From JAAFIP01 sp043718065 (lineage in GTDB: Bacteria > Pseudomonadota > Gammaproteobacteria > Burkholderiales > Burkholderiaceae_C), in the NCBI GenBank assembly GCA_043718065.1, contig JAYSWJ010000086.1, positions 1 to 64,000 on the forward strand: 64,000 nucleotides of DNA. The letters are read 5' to 3'. A program made the translations under genes and the position numbers. Below the pieces are notes generated by a model. That model did no database searches. It saw only the letters and a list, made by a program, of their open reading frames with translations, and had not been told where the DNA came from. Shown piece by piece: positions 25,112-33,025 of this stretch (its first letter is position 1; every line of letters begins with the position of its first letter).

Positions 25112-25441
25112 TCAGGAAATAATTGGCGCATTAGAAATATTGTCGATCAGAGAGGCTATTAGTGACCCGGAGGCCCATGTCTTAACTATCCTTACTTCCC
25201 CAGAGCCTCGTTCAACTATTGTCACAATAGTTGCCTGGTTGGGCTCCGCACAAAGTGAAGCCCGCGCATCTAATTTTTGTAGATAGCGGCCTAAGGCCGA
25301 TCTTGAAAGATCTACGATCTTTAAATCTTGAATTAGATCAATCAGATCATCAAGATTTAAATGTCTATTTGCTTGAATACACTGATAAATTTTCGCCTTC
25401 TTGGCAGAATCCAGCTTGTCTATAGTAGATTTTTGACCCAT
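25112..25441 (-). CDS. Miniature gp27-like (DUF3486 N-terminal half) protein
   Basis: A 109-residue protein whose first ~65 residues parallel the start of the phage's own gp27 at 29677-30243: both have MGxKSxI, a helix, LxxLIxDLQ and SRSAxGRYxQKLxxR. The gp27 C-terminal half is absent and replaced by an unrelated segment (ATIVTIVERGSGE). It is the last gene of the leftward late operon. Base composition is more AT-rich than its neighbours and the coding sequence carries several inverted repeats. Function unknown; a DNA-binding role, perhaps modulating the terminase, is inference. Confidence 0.65.
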   Translation of the reverse strand: MGQKSTIDKLDSAKKAKIYQCIQANRHLNLDDLIDLIQDLKIVDLSRSALGRYLQKLDARASLCAEPNQATIVTIVERGSGEVRIVKTWASGSLIASLIDNISNAPIIS

Positions 25442-25448
25442 TTTTAAC

Positions 25449-25964
25449 TCACTTTGTTAAATAGCTCTCGATGATCAAGAGGATGTTGGTTTTGTCGGCA
25501 GGGCTGATGCCTAGGAAGGGGCGGGCGGGGATATCGCCCCATAGATGGGGGAATTGGGACTTGGTGCCGCCAAACTGCTGCATGGCGGCGTATTCCATCG
25601 GGCTGCCCACTGAAACTCCGGCTGCGCCCTTTAGCTGGTAGTTGATGGTGGTGGCTAGGGCGCGGGATTCGCCCGTCAGGGGCTTTTTACCCGCGGTGCG
25701 CGCCGCACCTTTCTTACTTAGGCTGCCGTCTTTTTTGAAATTTCCACCCGTTTGGCCTAAAAATCGGGCGCCGGTGACGGCGCTGTTAGCAGCCCAAGCT
25801 GTGCCATCGGGGCTAGTAGCAGAGCTAAAACGACGCTTAGTGGTGTCTACCAAGTCTTCTCCGATCTCCAGAAAAGCGGGGCGCATGTTTTTGGCACGGC
25901 CAATGATCTCGCTTAAACGATCCTGCACCTGCTTGTCGTTGTATTTGACGGTTACTGTACTCAT
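25449..25964 (-). CDS. Phage virion morphogenesis protein (Mu gpG-like)
   Basis: A 171-residue protein of the phage virion morphogenesis / tail-completion family (Mu G, P2 S type). Recognisable parts are the N-terminal helix, KRRFSSATSPDGTAWAAN, the middle RALATTINYQ and MEYAAMQQFGGTKS...PARPFLG. The ATG at 25964, four bases after the gpF stop, is chosen over the upstream in-frame codon. It likely works in head-tail joining or tail termination. Confidence 0.85.
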   Translation of the reverse strand: MSTVTVKYNDKQVQDRLSEIIGRAKNMRPAFLEIGEDLVDTTKRRFSSATSPDGTAWAANSAVTGARFLGQTGGNFKKDGSLSKKGAARTAGKKPLTGESRALATTINYQLKGAAGVSVGSPMEYAAMQQFGGTKSQFPHLWGDIPARPFLGISPADKTNILLIIESYLTK

Positions 25965-25968
25965 TTGG

Positions 25969-26760
25969 CTAATTCCCCGCTTTGAATTTTGCGATATCGG
26001 CAACCAAAGCTTGAGCGATCGCTTCGGGGTAGCTGATCAGCTTATCTTGCACCATCTGGGTTAGCGAGGCCTCTACATTGGCACCAGGTGCATAAGCCCA
26101 GCCTTTGTCTATGCCCGCTGGCGCGCCTGTTTTAGAGTCGATGGCGTCCCAGCCTTCGGGTGGCGCTGTGGCATCGCCCGAAGCAGGCCCGCGTACAGCT
26201 TTAATACGGCACTGGCAACCCCAGCCATTGGGCGGGAAGTGGGTGCGCCAAAAAGGGTGGTCTTTTGGAAGGGTCAGCTTGGAGTCACCCCAGGCCTGGT
26301 GCAATGGGCGGGGCGAAAGCACGCTGTCGCTGTGGATGTATTGCCAAAAGGGCCGCGCGCGCGCCAGATCTGGGTCGTTGAGCTGCGCCCAGCGGCCTGC
26401 AGCGTAGCTGGTGGCGATGTTGGTCTGGTAGATCACGCGCGTTCGCCAAGCCTCGCCTGCCTTAGTGCCTTGGCCGGTCCAGCCCGCCCAGCCGGACTTG
26501 CGCACTGCCTGGGCAAAGTCTTTGCGAAACTGGCCTATGCTTCCGCCAGTGACAGCTTTATCAACCGCCGCGCGCAGGTCGCTAAGCAGGTCGGCTTTTT
26601 GGGCACCGGCCACGTAAAACGCTTTGTCGTTAGCCCGAGTTTGAATATCGTCCCAACGCTCGGTAGGCAAATTAAGCTTATCGCGGAAAAAGTCGATTTG
26701 CTCTTGGAACTGCTGACGCAGGCCGTCTAATTCGATGGCGATATCTTCGGGCGAGGCCAT
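25969..26760 (-). CDS. Phage head morphogenesis protein (Mu gpF-like)
   Basis: A 263-residue minor head protein of the Mu F / SPP1 gp7 family. The diagnostic C-terminal part is HPFWRTHFPPNGWGCQCRIK, with the Cys-x-Cys pair. The N-terminus is helical (LDGLRQQFQEQIDFFRDKLN). It overlaps the portal stop by one base and is followed by gpG, as in Mu. Confidence 0.9.
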   Translation of the reverse strand: MASPEDIAIELDGLRQQFQEQIDFFRDKLNLPTERWDDIQTRANDKAFYVAGAQKADLLSDLRAAVDKAVTGGSIGQFRKDFAQAVRKSGWAGWTGQGTKAGEAWRTRVIYQTNIATSYAAGRWAQLNDPDLARARPFWQYIHSDSVLSPRPLHQAWGDSKLTLPKDHPFWRTHFPPNGWGCQCRIKAVRGPASGDATAPPEGWDAIDSKTGAPAGIDKGWAYAPGANVEASLTQMVQDKLISYPEAIAQALVADIAKFKAGN

Positions 26761-28289
26761 TACACGGCCTTGGCAGTCTCGGAGACCACTGCGTCTAGCC
26801 CGGCCAGCTCAGCCGCGGCGAAGGCCAGCGCCATCAGCTCTTGCAACTTGTCGCTAGGAAGGTTGCCATAGGCGTTGACCAGCTGGTCGCGCAGCGCCTC
26901 AATGCTGGGCGCAGCGCTGACCATCTCGGAGATTTGCTGCATCCATTGGGACAGCACGAGGTCGCCCGCTTTGTTAATGTTTTCCAAAATAGGGTCGGTG
27001 GGTAGCGCTGGTTTGGCTGGGTTGCCCTCGGCAAAGCTGGTGGGTGTCGCTATAGGTAAAACAGGCGCGGCCAGCGGAGCAGGTGCCAGCTCCCAGCCAT
27101 CGCCATAGCGCTCACGCACATATTCCAAGGTGGGCTTAAAGCCCAAAGAAGCCACGTTCACATCGGTGTCTGACGCGGCCTTGAGGTCTTCAGCCTTTTT
27201 GATATCGCGGCTAACCATGCAGGGCGTGAGGCCGTTGTACTCGCAAATCCACTGAATCAGGGTGCTATTGAGGGTGTCGCTGAGCAGGTCGGAGTCGGCT
27301 TGCACCAGGTCAAGACGCACGTCCTCGCGCTCATTGGCGGCGGCACCGGTTGCGCCCGTAGTCTGCGTGGCCTCTTGGCTTAATATGACCTCAGAAATCC
27401 AGTTGTCCATATAGGCACACAGGTCTTTTTGGGTGCTGATGGAGCCTGTCAGTTTGCTTTCGAGTAGCTCGATGGACATGCCGTCTGGCGTCATCAGCAC
27501 GCCGTCGTTGCTCATGGCCTTAAGGGCATCAAATAGCGTGCCCTTTTCCTTCGCGCCCGCGTTGTTGGGATATTTCCCCCAAGGGGTTGGAGACCCAAAA
27601 CGATCGTTCAACTTGTTCCAGCTCAAAATACCTTTGCGCTTGAAAAAAACAGGCCAGTAGAGCTGCAAGCCCAGGCCCGTGCCGTAGGGGTTGTCATCTT
27701 CAGGATTAAAACGGTGCACGATGAATTTGCGATCTGGCAGTGGCTCGCCCGTAAGCATGTTTTGCGCCGTCAGCAGGCGCAGCTCGGGGGCGGCATTCGG
27801 GTCGGTCTGTTGGTATACAAAGCGGCGCTGCGCGCGCTTGACAATGCGCACGGGAACGATCATGTTTTCTCGGGCAGACCAGACGATTTCTGCGGGCACA
27901 AAGCCCAAGATCAATGCATTTAAAAAATCGCTGCAAACCCTGTCAAACATTAGGCGTTTGAGCATGCCCTGCACGATCTCAGCATCCTTTTGGCCCTGCG
28001 GGCCATCCTCTACCGGATCCACTTTCCACGGGCGGCTAATCAGCGCTAACTTGCGCTTTTGCAAGCCGCTAAAAACCTTGCCGTCGCGCAGCAAGTCTTT
28101 GTACAGCTCGTAGCTATTGCCTGCGCTGCCGCGCTCTAAAAGCAAAGGGTCGTTGGTGCGAATTAGTCCGTTGAACAAGTTTTCAAAAGGGTCACGCAGG
28201 CGATTGGCCACCTCGGTGTTGAGCTCAGGCGATGGTGCGGCGCTGCTACCCACGGCGGTTGATTTAATGATCGTTTTAGAAGTGGCCAT
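26760..28289 (-). CDS. Phage portal protein (Mu gp29-like, DUF935)
   Basis: A 509-residue DUF935 portal protein. Typical segments: LRDPFENLFNGLIRTNDPLL, FSGLQKRKLALISRPW, FIVHRFNPEDDNPYGTGL and VRLDLVQADSDLLSDTLN. It forms the dodecameric DNA gate at the head vertex. The start is the ATG at 28289 in a TAATG overlap with the terminase stop; the longer frame is an artefact. C-terminal ~80 residues are Ala-rich helices. Confidence 0.92.
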   Translation of the reverse strand: MATSKTIIKSTAVGSSAAPSPELNTEVANRLRDPFENLFNGLIRTNDPLLLERGSAGNSYELYKDLLRDGKVFSGLQKRKLALISRPWKVDPVEDGPQGQKDAEIVQGMLKRLMFDRVCSDFLNALILGFVPAEIVWSARENMIVPVRIVKRAQRRFVYQQTDPNAAPELRLLTAQNMLTGEPLPDRKFIVHRFNPEDDNPYGTGLGLQLYWPVFFKRKGILSWNKLNDRFGSPTPWGKYPNNAGAKEKGTLFDALKAMSNDGVLMTPDGMSIELLESKLTGSISTQKDLCAYMDNWISEVILSQEATQTTGATGAAANEREDVRLDLVQADSDLLSDTLNSTLIQWICEYNGLTPCMVSRDIKKAEDLKAASDTDVNVASLGFKPTLEYVRERYGDGWELAPAPLAAPVLPIATPTSFAEGNPAKPALPTDPILENINKAGDLVLSQWMQQISEMVSAAPSIEALRDQLVNAYGNLPSDKLQELMALAFAAAELAGLDAVVSETAKAV

Positions 28290-29677
28290 TACATGAATCC
28301 TTGTGCTTCGTAGCCGCGTGGTTGCCCGCTGGAGCGGAACTCTATCGGTGCGCGGGGGCTGCTGGCGGCTTGCATGGCTAGCGCCAGCGCCCAAAAGTGG
28401 TCGGCGTGGCCATCGGGCGTGCTCTCGGCGGTAAATCGGACATTGCCCGTGCTGGTAACCTGCTTAGTCACGGCGCGCAGGTCGGCGCGAATCTTGGGGT
28501 CGTAGGGGATGCGTAGCTTTTTGTCTTCAAAGGCCCCCCGTACCGGGTAGGCCATCGCTTCCTTGCTGCGCTGGGTGAAGGTGACGGCTTCTACACGGAA
28601 TTCGCCAAACTTGTCTTGCGCATCGTCAGCCCAGCCAATGCCTAGGCCAGTGGCATCGATGCAAGTGCGGTCGCACTGCTCTATCCACGGCCAAATGATC
28701 TTTTCTTGGTCGCTTTTGCGCATGTTTTGCATGCGCTCCACATGGCGGGTGTACAGCGTGTCGCCCAGCTGTTCAAACACCCAGAGCACGGTTAAATCCT
28801 TTTTGCGGCCAATGTCTATGCCTGCGTACAAGGGGCCGTTTTGGCGCTGCTGCCAGTTGGTGCCGCCCGCATATTCGCAGCCGCCGATCAGGCCGTATTC
28901 CAAAAAGGCCACGTCGTCGTCAGCCGGGTTGCACATGTACTCTTGTTGAAAGCTCTCTTCATCGGCGCAGCCGCTGCGCACGAAGTCAAAGTAGGCCGCC
29001 TCGTCCATCGCTTGGCGCTCGTCATCGGCGGGTAGCATCTGTTGCAGTTTGGCTAAGAAGCCTTGGTCGATAGCGTCTTGCAAAGTGACCCGGTGCAGGC
29101 TAATACCTTTGGGGTTTTTATGCTCGCGCACCTCGCGCACCAGTTGGTTAAAAAAGTTATGGCTACCCCGGTGCGTGCTGATCAGCTCCATGCTGCCGCC
29201 CCAGGTAATACCAGGGTAAGCAATCGACCACAGCTTGCGCGGGTCGGGGTGCAAGGCAAACTCGTCCAAGATGCGGCCGCCACGCTTGCCTGCTTGGGCA
29301 TCGGGGTTGCTGCTCATGCTGTGGATGCGCTTGCCGCTGTCAAATTGCAGGACGTAAGCCGTCAAGCGATCTTTGTCGTTAATGACAATCTCGCCTAGGT
29401 CTTTGGCCGCTAGATGCATGATGCCTGCCCACATCTTGCAGTCCTCAATGAATAGCCTGGCCTGCAAATCGTCCCTGCTGCTCACCCACTGGTCAAAGCG
29501 TGCGCCCTGGGCGGCGGTGCGCTCGGCGGCGGCGTAGGCGCTGGCCCAGCTCAGGCCAATCTGGCGCGACTTTTCCATCAGCTTTAAGCGGCTATTGTCG
29601 GTAATCCACTTGCTCTGAAACGGCAAGAAAATACCCTCAGAAACCGGGGTTACCTTGGCGTTGCCCTTGCGCTGCAT
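28289..29677 (-). CDS. Phage terminase large subunit (Mu gp28-like)
   Basis: A 462-residue packaging ATPase/nuclease. The ATPase part shows a Walker A-like MEKSRQIGLS (~35-44) and Walker B RILDEFAL (~135-142); the C-terminal RNase H-like nuclease shows GIDIGRKKDL (~288), CIDATGLG (~333) and DGHADHFWALALA (~430). In Mu this enzyme cuts host-flanking DNA for headful packaging. One-base overlap with gp27 upstream and with the portal gene downstream. Confidence 0.93.
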   Translation of the reverse strand: MQRKGNAKVTPVSEGIFLPFQSKWITDNSRLKLMEKSRQIGLSWASAYAAAERTAAQGARFDQWVSSRDDLQARLFIEDCKMWAGIMHLAAKDLGEIVINDKDRLTAYVLQFDSGKRIHSMSSNPDAQAGKRGGRILDEFALHPDPRKLWSIAYPGITWGGSMELISTHRGSHNFFNQLVREVREHKNPKGISLHRVTLQDAIDQGFLAKLQQMLPADDERQAMDEAAYFDFVRSGCADEESFQQEYMCNPADDDVAFLEYGLIGGCEYAGGTNWQQRQNGPLYAGIDIGRKKDLTVLWVFEQLGDTLYTRHVERMQNMRKSDQEKIIWPWIEQCDRTCIDATGLGIGWADDAQDKFGEFRVEAVTFTQRSKEAMAYPVRGAFEDKKLRIPYDPKIRADLRAVTKQVTSTGNVRFTAESTPDGHADHFWALALAMQAASSPRAPIEFRSSGQPRGYEAQGFM

Positions 29678-30243
29678 CAGCTAATCCCCAACGCTTCGCG
29701 GATCGCCTGCTTCGTGTCCTCGGTCACGCCACCCTTTACGGGCATAGCGCTAAGCTTGGCGGCTTGCTCTGCCAGTAGCTTTTTACGAGTAGCTTCTTCT
29801 ACCTCGCCCTGAAACTTTTTGAGGTTGACGCTCGACCGCGTCAGCGTGGCAATGTTTTTTGCGGCGTTGCTCAGCATACCGATGCGCTCACCTGGCTCCA
29901 GGTCTTCATCAGTAGCTTCTTGCAGGTTCAAGATAGCCTCAAATAATTCGGTTTGTACCAGTGCGGTCAGCGCTTCAGAGCGCGCGTCTTTGTCATCGCC
30001 CGCCTGGGCGCTGATCATCTTGGCGGCCTCAGTGCTGGCGCGTATAGCCGACAGTCGGCGCTCTAGCTTTTGGCCATACCGGCCAATGGCTGATCGGCTG
30101 GGTAGCGTGGGGGCTGTCGCTGGAAAGCGCTCTTGCAGGTCGGCGATCAGCTCATTAAGTGTGCACGCGCCATTCGCCAGCTGCGCAGTGATGTAACCCT
30201 TAACCTCCTCGGGCAGGCGTGCAATAGAGCTTTTGCGGCCCAT
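29677..30243 (-). CDS. DUF3486 protein (Mu gp27-like, probable small terminase)
   Basis: A 188-residue DUF3486 protein. The N-terminal helix-turn-helix-like part (GRKSSIARLPEEV, LNELIADLQ, SRSAIGRYGQKLERR) is followed by long helices. Its place just before the large terminase supports the small terminase assignment. The window contains a second, short protein sharing the N-terminal half (25112-25441). Confidence 0.9.
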   Translation of the reverse strand: MGRKSSIARLPEEVKGYITAQLANGACTLNELIADLQERFPATAPTLPSRSAIGRYGQKLERRLSAIRASTEAAKMISAQAGDDKDARSEALTALVQTELFEAILNLQEATDEDLEPGERIGMLSNAAKNIATLTRSSVNLKKFQGEVEEATRKKLLAEQAAKLSAMPVKGGVTEDTKQAIREALGIS

Positions 30244-30245
30244 AG

Positions 30246-30566
30246 CTACACCTTGGGCGGGCGCATGATGCCCGCGTCACAGGTGACTGTGTATTGCACA
30301 ATGTCAATGCCGTCGCGCGTCAGGTCAACGCTGATTTGGTTCAGTGGATCCACTGCGATCTTCAGTAGCTCGCGGCTTTCTAGGTAGTCCAGTTCTCGCC
30401 GTATCTCTAGCTCGGTGGCATCGGGGTATTCGCCCTGCACAACCTGCAGCAGAAAACGCGTAGTTGAATGCACAGGGCGGTTGATTTCAGCCGCTAGCAG
30501 TAACACCCAGCGCATAAACTCGCGGCGCGCGCGCTGCGCCTGCAGGCGCATAGTGTCTTCATTCAT
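30246..30566 (-). CDS. Phage protein (Mu gp26 position), winged-helix-like
   Basis: A 106-residue protein with basic N-terminal helix (MRLQAQRARREFMRW) and a segment TELEIRRELDYLESRELLKI that looks like a winged-helix recognition region, followed by VDLTRDGIDIVQYT. Equivalent small genes precede gp27 in many Mu-like phages; function unknown. The ATG at 30566 (MNEDTMRLQ) overlaps the preceding gene by eight bases and is preferred over a start eleven codons earlier. Confidence 0.7.
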   Translation of the reverse strand: MNEDTMRLQAQRARREFMRWVLLLAAEINRPVHSTTRFLLQVVQGEYPDATELEIRRELDYLESRELLKIAVDPLNQISVDLTRDGIDIVQYTVTCDAGIMRPPKV

Positions 30567-30906
30567 GGTTCTTTTGGCCTCGTAATAGGATGTTTTCAAA
30601 GCGCATGCTCATGGCATCTAGCTTGGCCATGATGGTGGCCACGGCCTGTACATAGTCCTCGCGCCGCACGTAGTTCAGCGGCAAGTCCGCCTTAAGATTT
30701 AAAAACTGCCGCTCTACATCTATCCAGCGGTTAGCCTCTAGCCGCTGCGAGGTCTCGATCTGATCAAGCCGCTTGGATTGGCTAACAAAGCGGCTGTCGA
30801 TATGCACTTCGACCTGTTTTAAAAGCAGCTTGCCTGCTGCGAAAACAAAGCCCAAGAAGGCGATCATAAGTAGCACCGCGTGCCATAGTTCAAGTTGTAA
30901 TGTCAT
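30559..30906 (-). CDS. DUF2730-like membrane-anchored coiled-coil protein (Mu gp25 position)
   Basis: A 115-residue protein with one N-terminal membrane helix (residues 8-30, WHAVLLMIAFLGFVFAAGKLLL) and a helical, partly coiled-coil remainder. This matches the DUF2730 type found at the gp25 position of Mu. Its ATG overlaps the Rz stop (ATGA). Function in packaging or lysis is unknown. Confidence 0.65.
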   Translation of the reverse strand: MTLQLELWHAVLLMIAFLGFVFAAGKLLLKQVEVHIDSRFVSQSKRLDQIETSQRLEANRWIDVERQFLNLKADLPLNYVRREDYVQAVATIMAKLDAMSMRFENILLRGQKNHE

Positions 30907-31568
30907 GGGGCTGTTTTTCGAAAATTAGAAGTGGTCACAAAGTCGATCAAACGTTGGTGTGCCAGCCGGTTGGCGGCGCAGGTTTTAGCGTTGGCAATGT
31001 GGTTGTCCCAGGCATCGTCGACAGTGGCAGTGGTTGCAGCAGCACAGGCGGCAGCGGTGGGGTTAGTAGCGCTGCAGGCACCGGCGGGCTGGTCTGTACC
31101 CGTAAGGGCGCTGTTCCACACCCAGACAGCGCCAGCAGTAAGCACAGGCACACCACCAACATCATCGCCAGCGTTGCCCGACCCAAGTTGTTCAGGCGCT
31201 GCTGCTGCACGTCCTGGTGCAAGGGCTGGCCCAATAGGTCGCACACCCAAAACACTACCAGCGCAAGCCATAGGCCTGCTGGCCACAACCAAAGGGGTAT
31301 GTTTTCGTACTGCATTAAATTTCTCCGTGAGTTGATTAAACTGTCCTGTCAGCGCCTGCGCCGAGGCCAGGTAGTCTGCGCTGGCCTTGTGGCCACGGGC
31401 TACCTCGCCCTCGTATTGTTTTTGCGCGCCTACCAGCGTGGCGGCTTGCTTGGCCTGCCACGCCTGCTCGGTATGCTTGCTGCCTTGGCTGTAGCCCAGC
31501 GCCAAGGCTGCCAAGATGGCCAGCAGGCCGATCAGCAGCTCACCCGCGATGCTTTTTATAAAGCTCAT
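30903..31568 (-). CDS. Rz-like inner-membrane spanin
   Basis: A 221-residue i-spanin candidate: N-terminal membrane helix (ELLIGLLAILAALALGYSQG) then a charged helix (QAWQAKQAATLVGAQKQYEGEV). The C-terminal half is an Ala/Gly/Pro-rich tail shaped by the embedded rz1 frame. Starts with an ATGA overlap to the transglycosylase stop. With Rz1 it would fuse inner and outer membranes at lysis. Confidence 0.78.
   Translation of the reverse strand: MSFIKSIAGELLIGLLAILAALALGYSQGSKHTEQAWQAKQAATLVGAQKQYEGEVARGHKASADYLASAQALTGQFNQLTEKFNAVRKHTPLVVASRPMACAGSVLGVRPIGPALAPGRAAAAPEQLGSGNAGDDVGGVPVLTAGAVWVWNSALTGTDQPAGACSATNPTAAACAAATTATVDDAWDNHIANAKTCAANRLAHQRLIDFVTTSNFRKTAP
30947..31165 (-). CDS. Rz1-like outer-membrane spanin lipoprotein, nested in rz
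   Basis: Entirely inside the rz gene in another reading frame. The ATG at 31165 gives 72 residues: signal MMLVVCLCLLLALSGC with the lipobox LALSGC, then a short Pro-rich body (TSPPVPAALLTPPLPP), the hallmark of Rz1. A longer frame from 31315 is open but would put the lipobox far from the N-terminus. Confidence 0.8.
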   Translation of the reverse strand: MMLVVCLCLLLALSGCGTAPLRVQTSPPVPAALLTPPLPPVLLQPLPLSTMPGTTTLPTLKPAPPTGWHTNV

Positions 31569-32320
31569 GGCTGCACCACCCCGCCCCAGCTGGCATAGCG
31601 CGGCTGCAGTGCACCCAAAATGCGCTGTGGGTAGCCTAAGTTTTCAGCGCAGTGCAGCTTGGCACGCTGGGCCCAGCCGCAGGCATCATCGGCCTGCTGG
31701 CGGGTGGGAAACATACGGTGCGTGCGGCTGGCCACTGCCGCCTCGCGCTTCCAGTGGCCCAGGCCACCGTTGTAGCTGCGTAGCGCCACCCATAGGCGGT
31801 CGTACTCGCTGTAGTGCTGCGGTGCGCGGTCGTACAGCCACTTGTCATAACCCGCCATGCTGCGCAGCGCCCACACCGGGTTGCTGGGCTGGCACTGGGC
31901 TGCGGGCAGCTTTTGCAAGCCGCACCACCAGGTGGCCGTAGCAGGCATAAATTGGGTTAGCCCGCGTGCACCCACGGGGCTGATGGCGCCAGGGTCCCAG
32001 TCGCTTTCCTGGTGCACCTGGGCGGCCATTGCTGCAATGGGTGCGTCTAGCCCCCACTGGCTGTGCGCAGCACGCACCAGGTCGGCCCGGTACCGGCTGG
32101 CTTGCTGGGGCACATTGGGGCTGATAGCTTGCGCATGCACTGTGCTAGGTGCGCACATGGCCAGCAGGCAAGCCGACAGTAGCACCGCTATAGCTACCAG
32201 CATGCAGCGTGCAGCGGTACGCAAAGGCTTGCTGTGGGCTGCTTGGTACTGTCGCAACCGGCTCGCTTCGCGGCTGCGGCAGTAGCCTTGGTACCAGCGC
32301 GAAAATGCTACACCGCTCAT
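31565..32320 (-). CDS. Lytic transglycosylase (SLT-type endolysin)
   Basis: A 251-residue peptidoglycan-cleaving enzyme. A hydrophobic segment (about residues 40-62, LVAIAVLLSACLLAMCAPSTVHA) is a signal anchor or SAR segment. The catalytic domain has HQESDWDPGAISPVGARGL (Glu nucleophile), TQFMPATA, the later SYNGGLGHW and CGWAQRA. ATG 32320 is just past the holin stop. Placed between holin and spanins, it is the phage endolysin. Confidence 0.87.
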   Translation of the reverse strand: MSGVAFSRWYQGYCRSREASRLRQYQAAHSKPLRTAARCMLVAIAVLLSACLLAMCAPSTVHAQAISPNVPQQASRYRADLVRAAHSQWGLDAPIAAMAAQVHQESDWDPGAISPVGARGLTQFMPATATWWCGLQKLPAAQCQPSNPVWALRSMAGYDKWLYDRAPQHYSEYDRLWVALRSYNGGLGHWKREAAVASRTHRMFPTRQQADDACGWAQRAKLHCAENLGYPQRILGALQPRYASWGGVVQP

Positions 32321-32321
32321 G

Positions 32322-32699
32322 CTACGCACCCAGGCTGACCGCGATCATGGCCGCAGAGATGATGATCGCACGGCGCAGCATGCAAGCAGCCGCTAGCGAT
32401 GGCATGGAGCCATCGACCACGGGCGGCGACCACAAGCCATCGCCCACCTCGACACCCTTGGGTATATTCAGCGCAGTAGCAGCAATAAAAAAGTGCGGGC
32501 GCGCGTAAGGGAACACACTGCGGTCAATCCAGTAGCCCGCTACAGCGGCCAGCGCCACTAGCGACAGCTTGTACAAGCTCACTGGCAGCTGCTGCGGCGC
32601 AATCAAATAGACCAAGATGGCCAATAGCGCAGCGGCCATCAGCCAATCAAACATGCGCCAAGTCCGTGGTGCTGCGGTGGGGTGGGAAGTTTTGTTCAT
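32322..32699 (-). CDS. Putative holin
   Basis: A 125-residue protein with three hydrophobic stretches (near 18-35, 45-60 and the C-terminal AIIISAAMIAVSLGA), matching the 'putative holin' type of Mu-like phages (AGYWIDRSVFPYARP signature). The start at 32699 (MNKTSHP) lies exactly 34 bases after the late dyad and has no Shine-Dalgarno sequence. It opens the lysis cassette. Confidence 0.78.
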   Translation of the reverse strand: MNKTSHPTAAPRTWRMFDWLMAAALLAILVYLIAPQQLPVSLYKLSLVALAAVAGYWIDRSVFPYARPHFFIAATALNIPKGVEVGDGLWSPPVVDGSMPSLAAACMLRRAIIISAAMIAVSLGA

Positions 32700-32751
32700 G
32701 CGGCAACTATGCCGCGCGCGCGCGAGGGCAGGCAACTAAAGTGCTTTAGTT
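32700..32751 (-). promoter_or_regulatory. Late promoter, dyad copy 1 (lysis/head operon)
   Basis: The 18-bp dyad AACTAAAG-CA-CTTTAGTT (minus strand, 32751-32734; 8-bp arms) is followed by 34 bases and the holin ATG. A -10-like CATAGT lies at -12 to -7 relative to the A of ATG. The spacer has an alternating (GC)n tract and no Shine-Dalgarno. Geometry fits an activator dyad centred at -43.5 and a leaderless mRNA. The dyad also overlaps the TAA stop of the preceding gene. Confidence 0.72.
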
Positions 32752-33025
32752 ATTGACCCGGGAATTCATCCTCGCAAGGCTTGCCGTCGCTGTCTGCATC
32801 CAGCTGCGTAGCCCCAGCGGCCAAGTAGGCTAAGGCTTGGCCTAGGCTGGCCATATCTTTGCAGGCCACCGACTTTACGCGTGATGCGTCGACTACAGGC
32901 GCGTTCGCGGTTGCCACTGTATTGCCGCAGACTTCGGCGCTGCCATTGCAAGTGCCCGTGTTACCACCGCCGCCACCGCAGGCAGTAAGGCTGGCGGCTA
33001 TAACCGATGCAAAAAATGGTTTCAC
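32750..33025 (-). CDS. Small lipoprotein with Excalibur-like Ca-binding motif
   Basis: A 91-residue protein. GTG at 33025 overlaps the preceding TGA (GTGA). The signal part ends in the lipobox SLTACGGGGG; the C-terminus carries DADSDGKPCEDE, the DxDxDGxxCE motif of Excalibur domains, with a partner Cys in SVACKDM. Likely an exported Ca-binding lipoprotein. It lies downstream of the repressor on the same strand, so it may be expressed in the lysogen. Confidence 0.72.
   Translation of the reverse strand: MKPFFASVIAASLTACGGGGGNTGTCNGSAEVCGNTVATANAPVVDASRVKSVACKDMASLGQALAYLAAGATQLDADSDGKPCEDEFPGQ

Noticed and set aside
26834..27034. Alternative minus-strand frame inside the portal gene
   Set aside because: Overlaps the conserved DUF935 frame and has no start signal; not an embedded gene like rz1.
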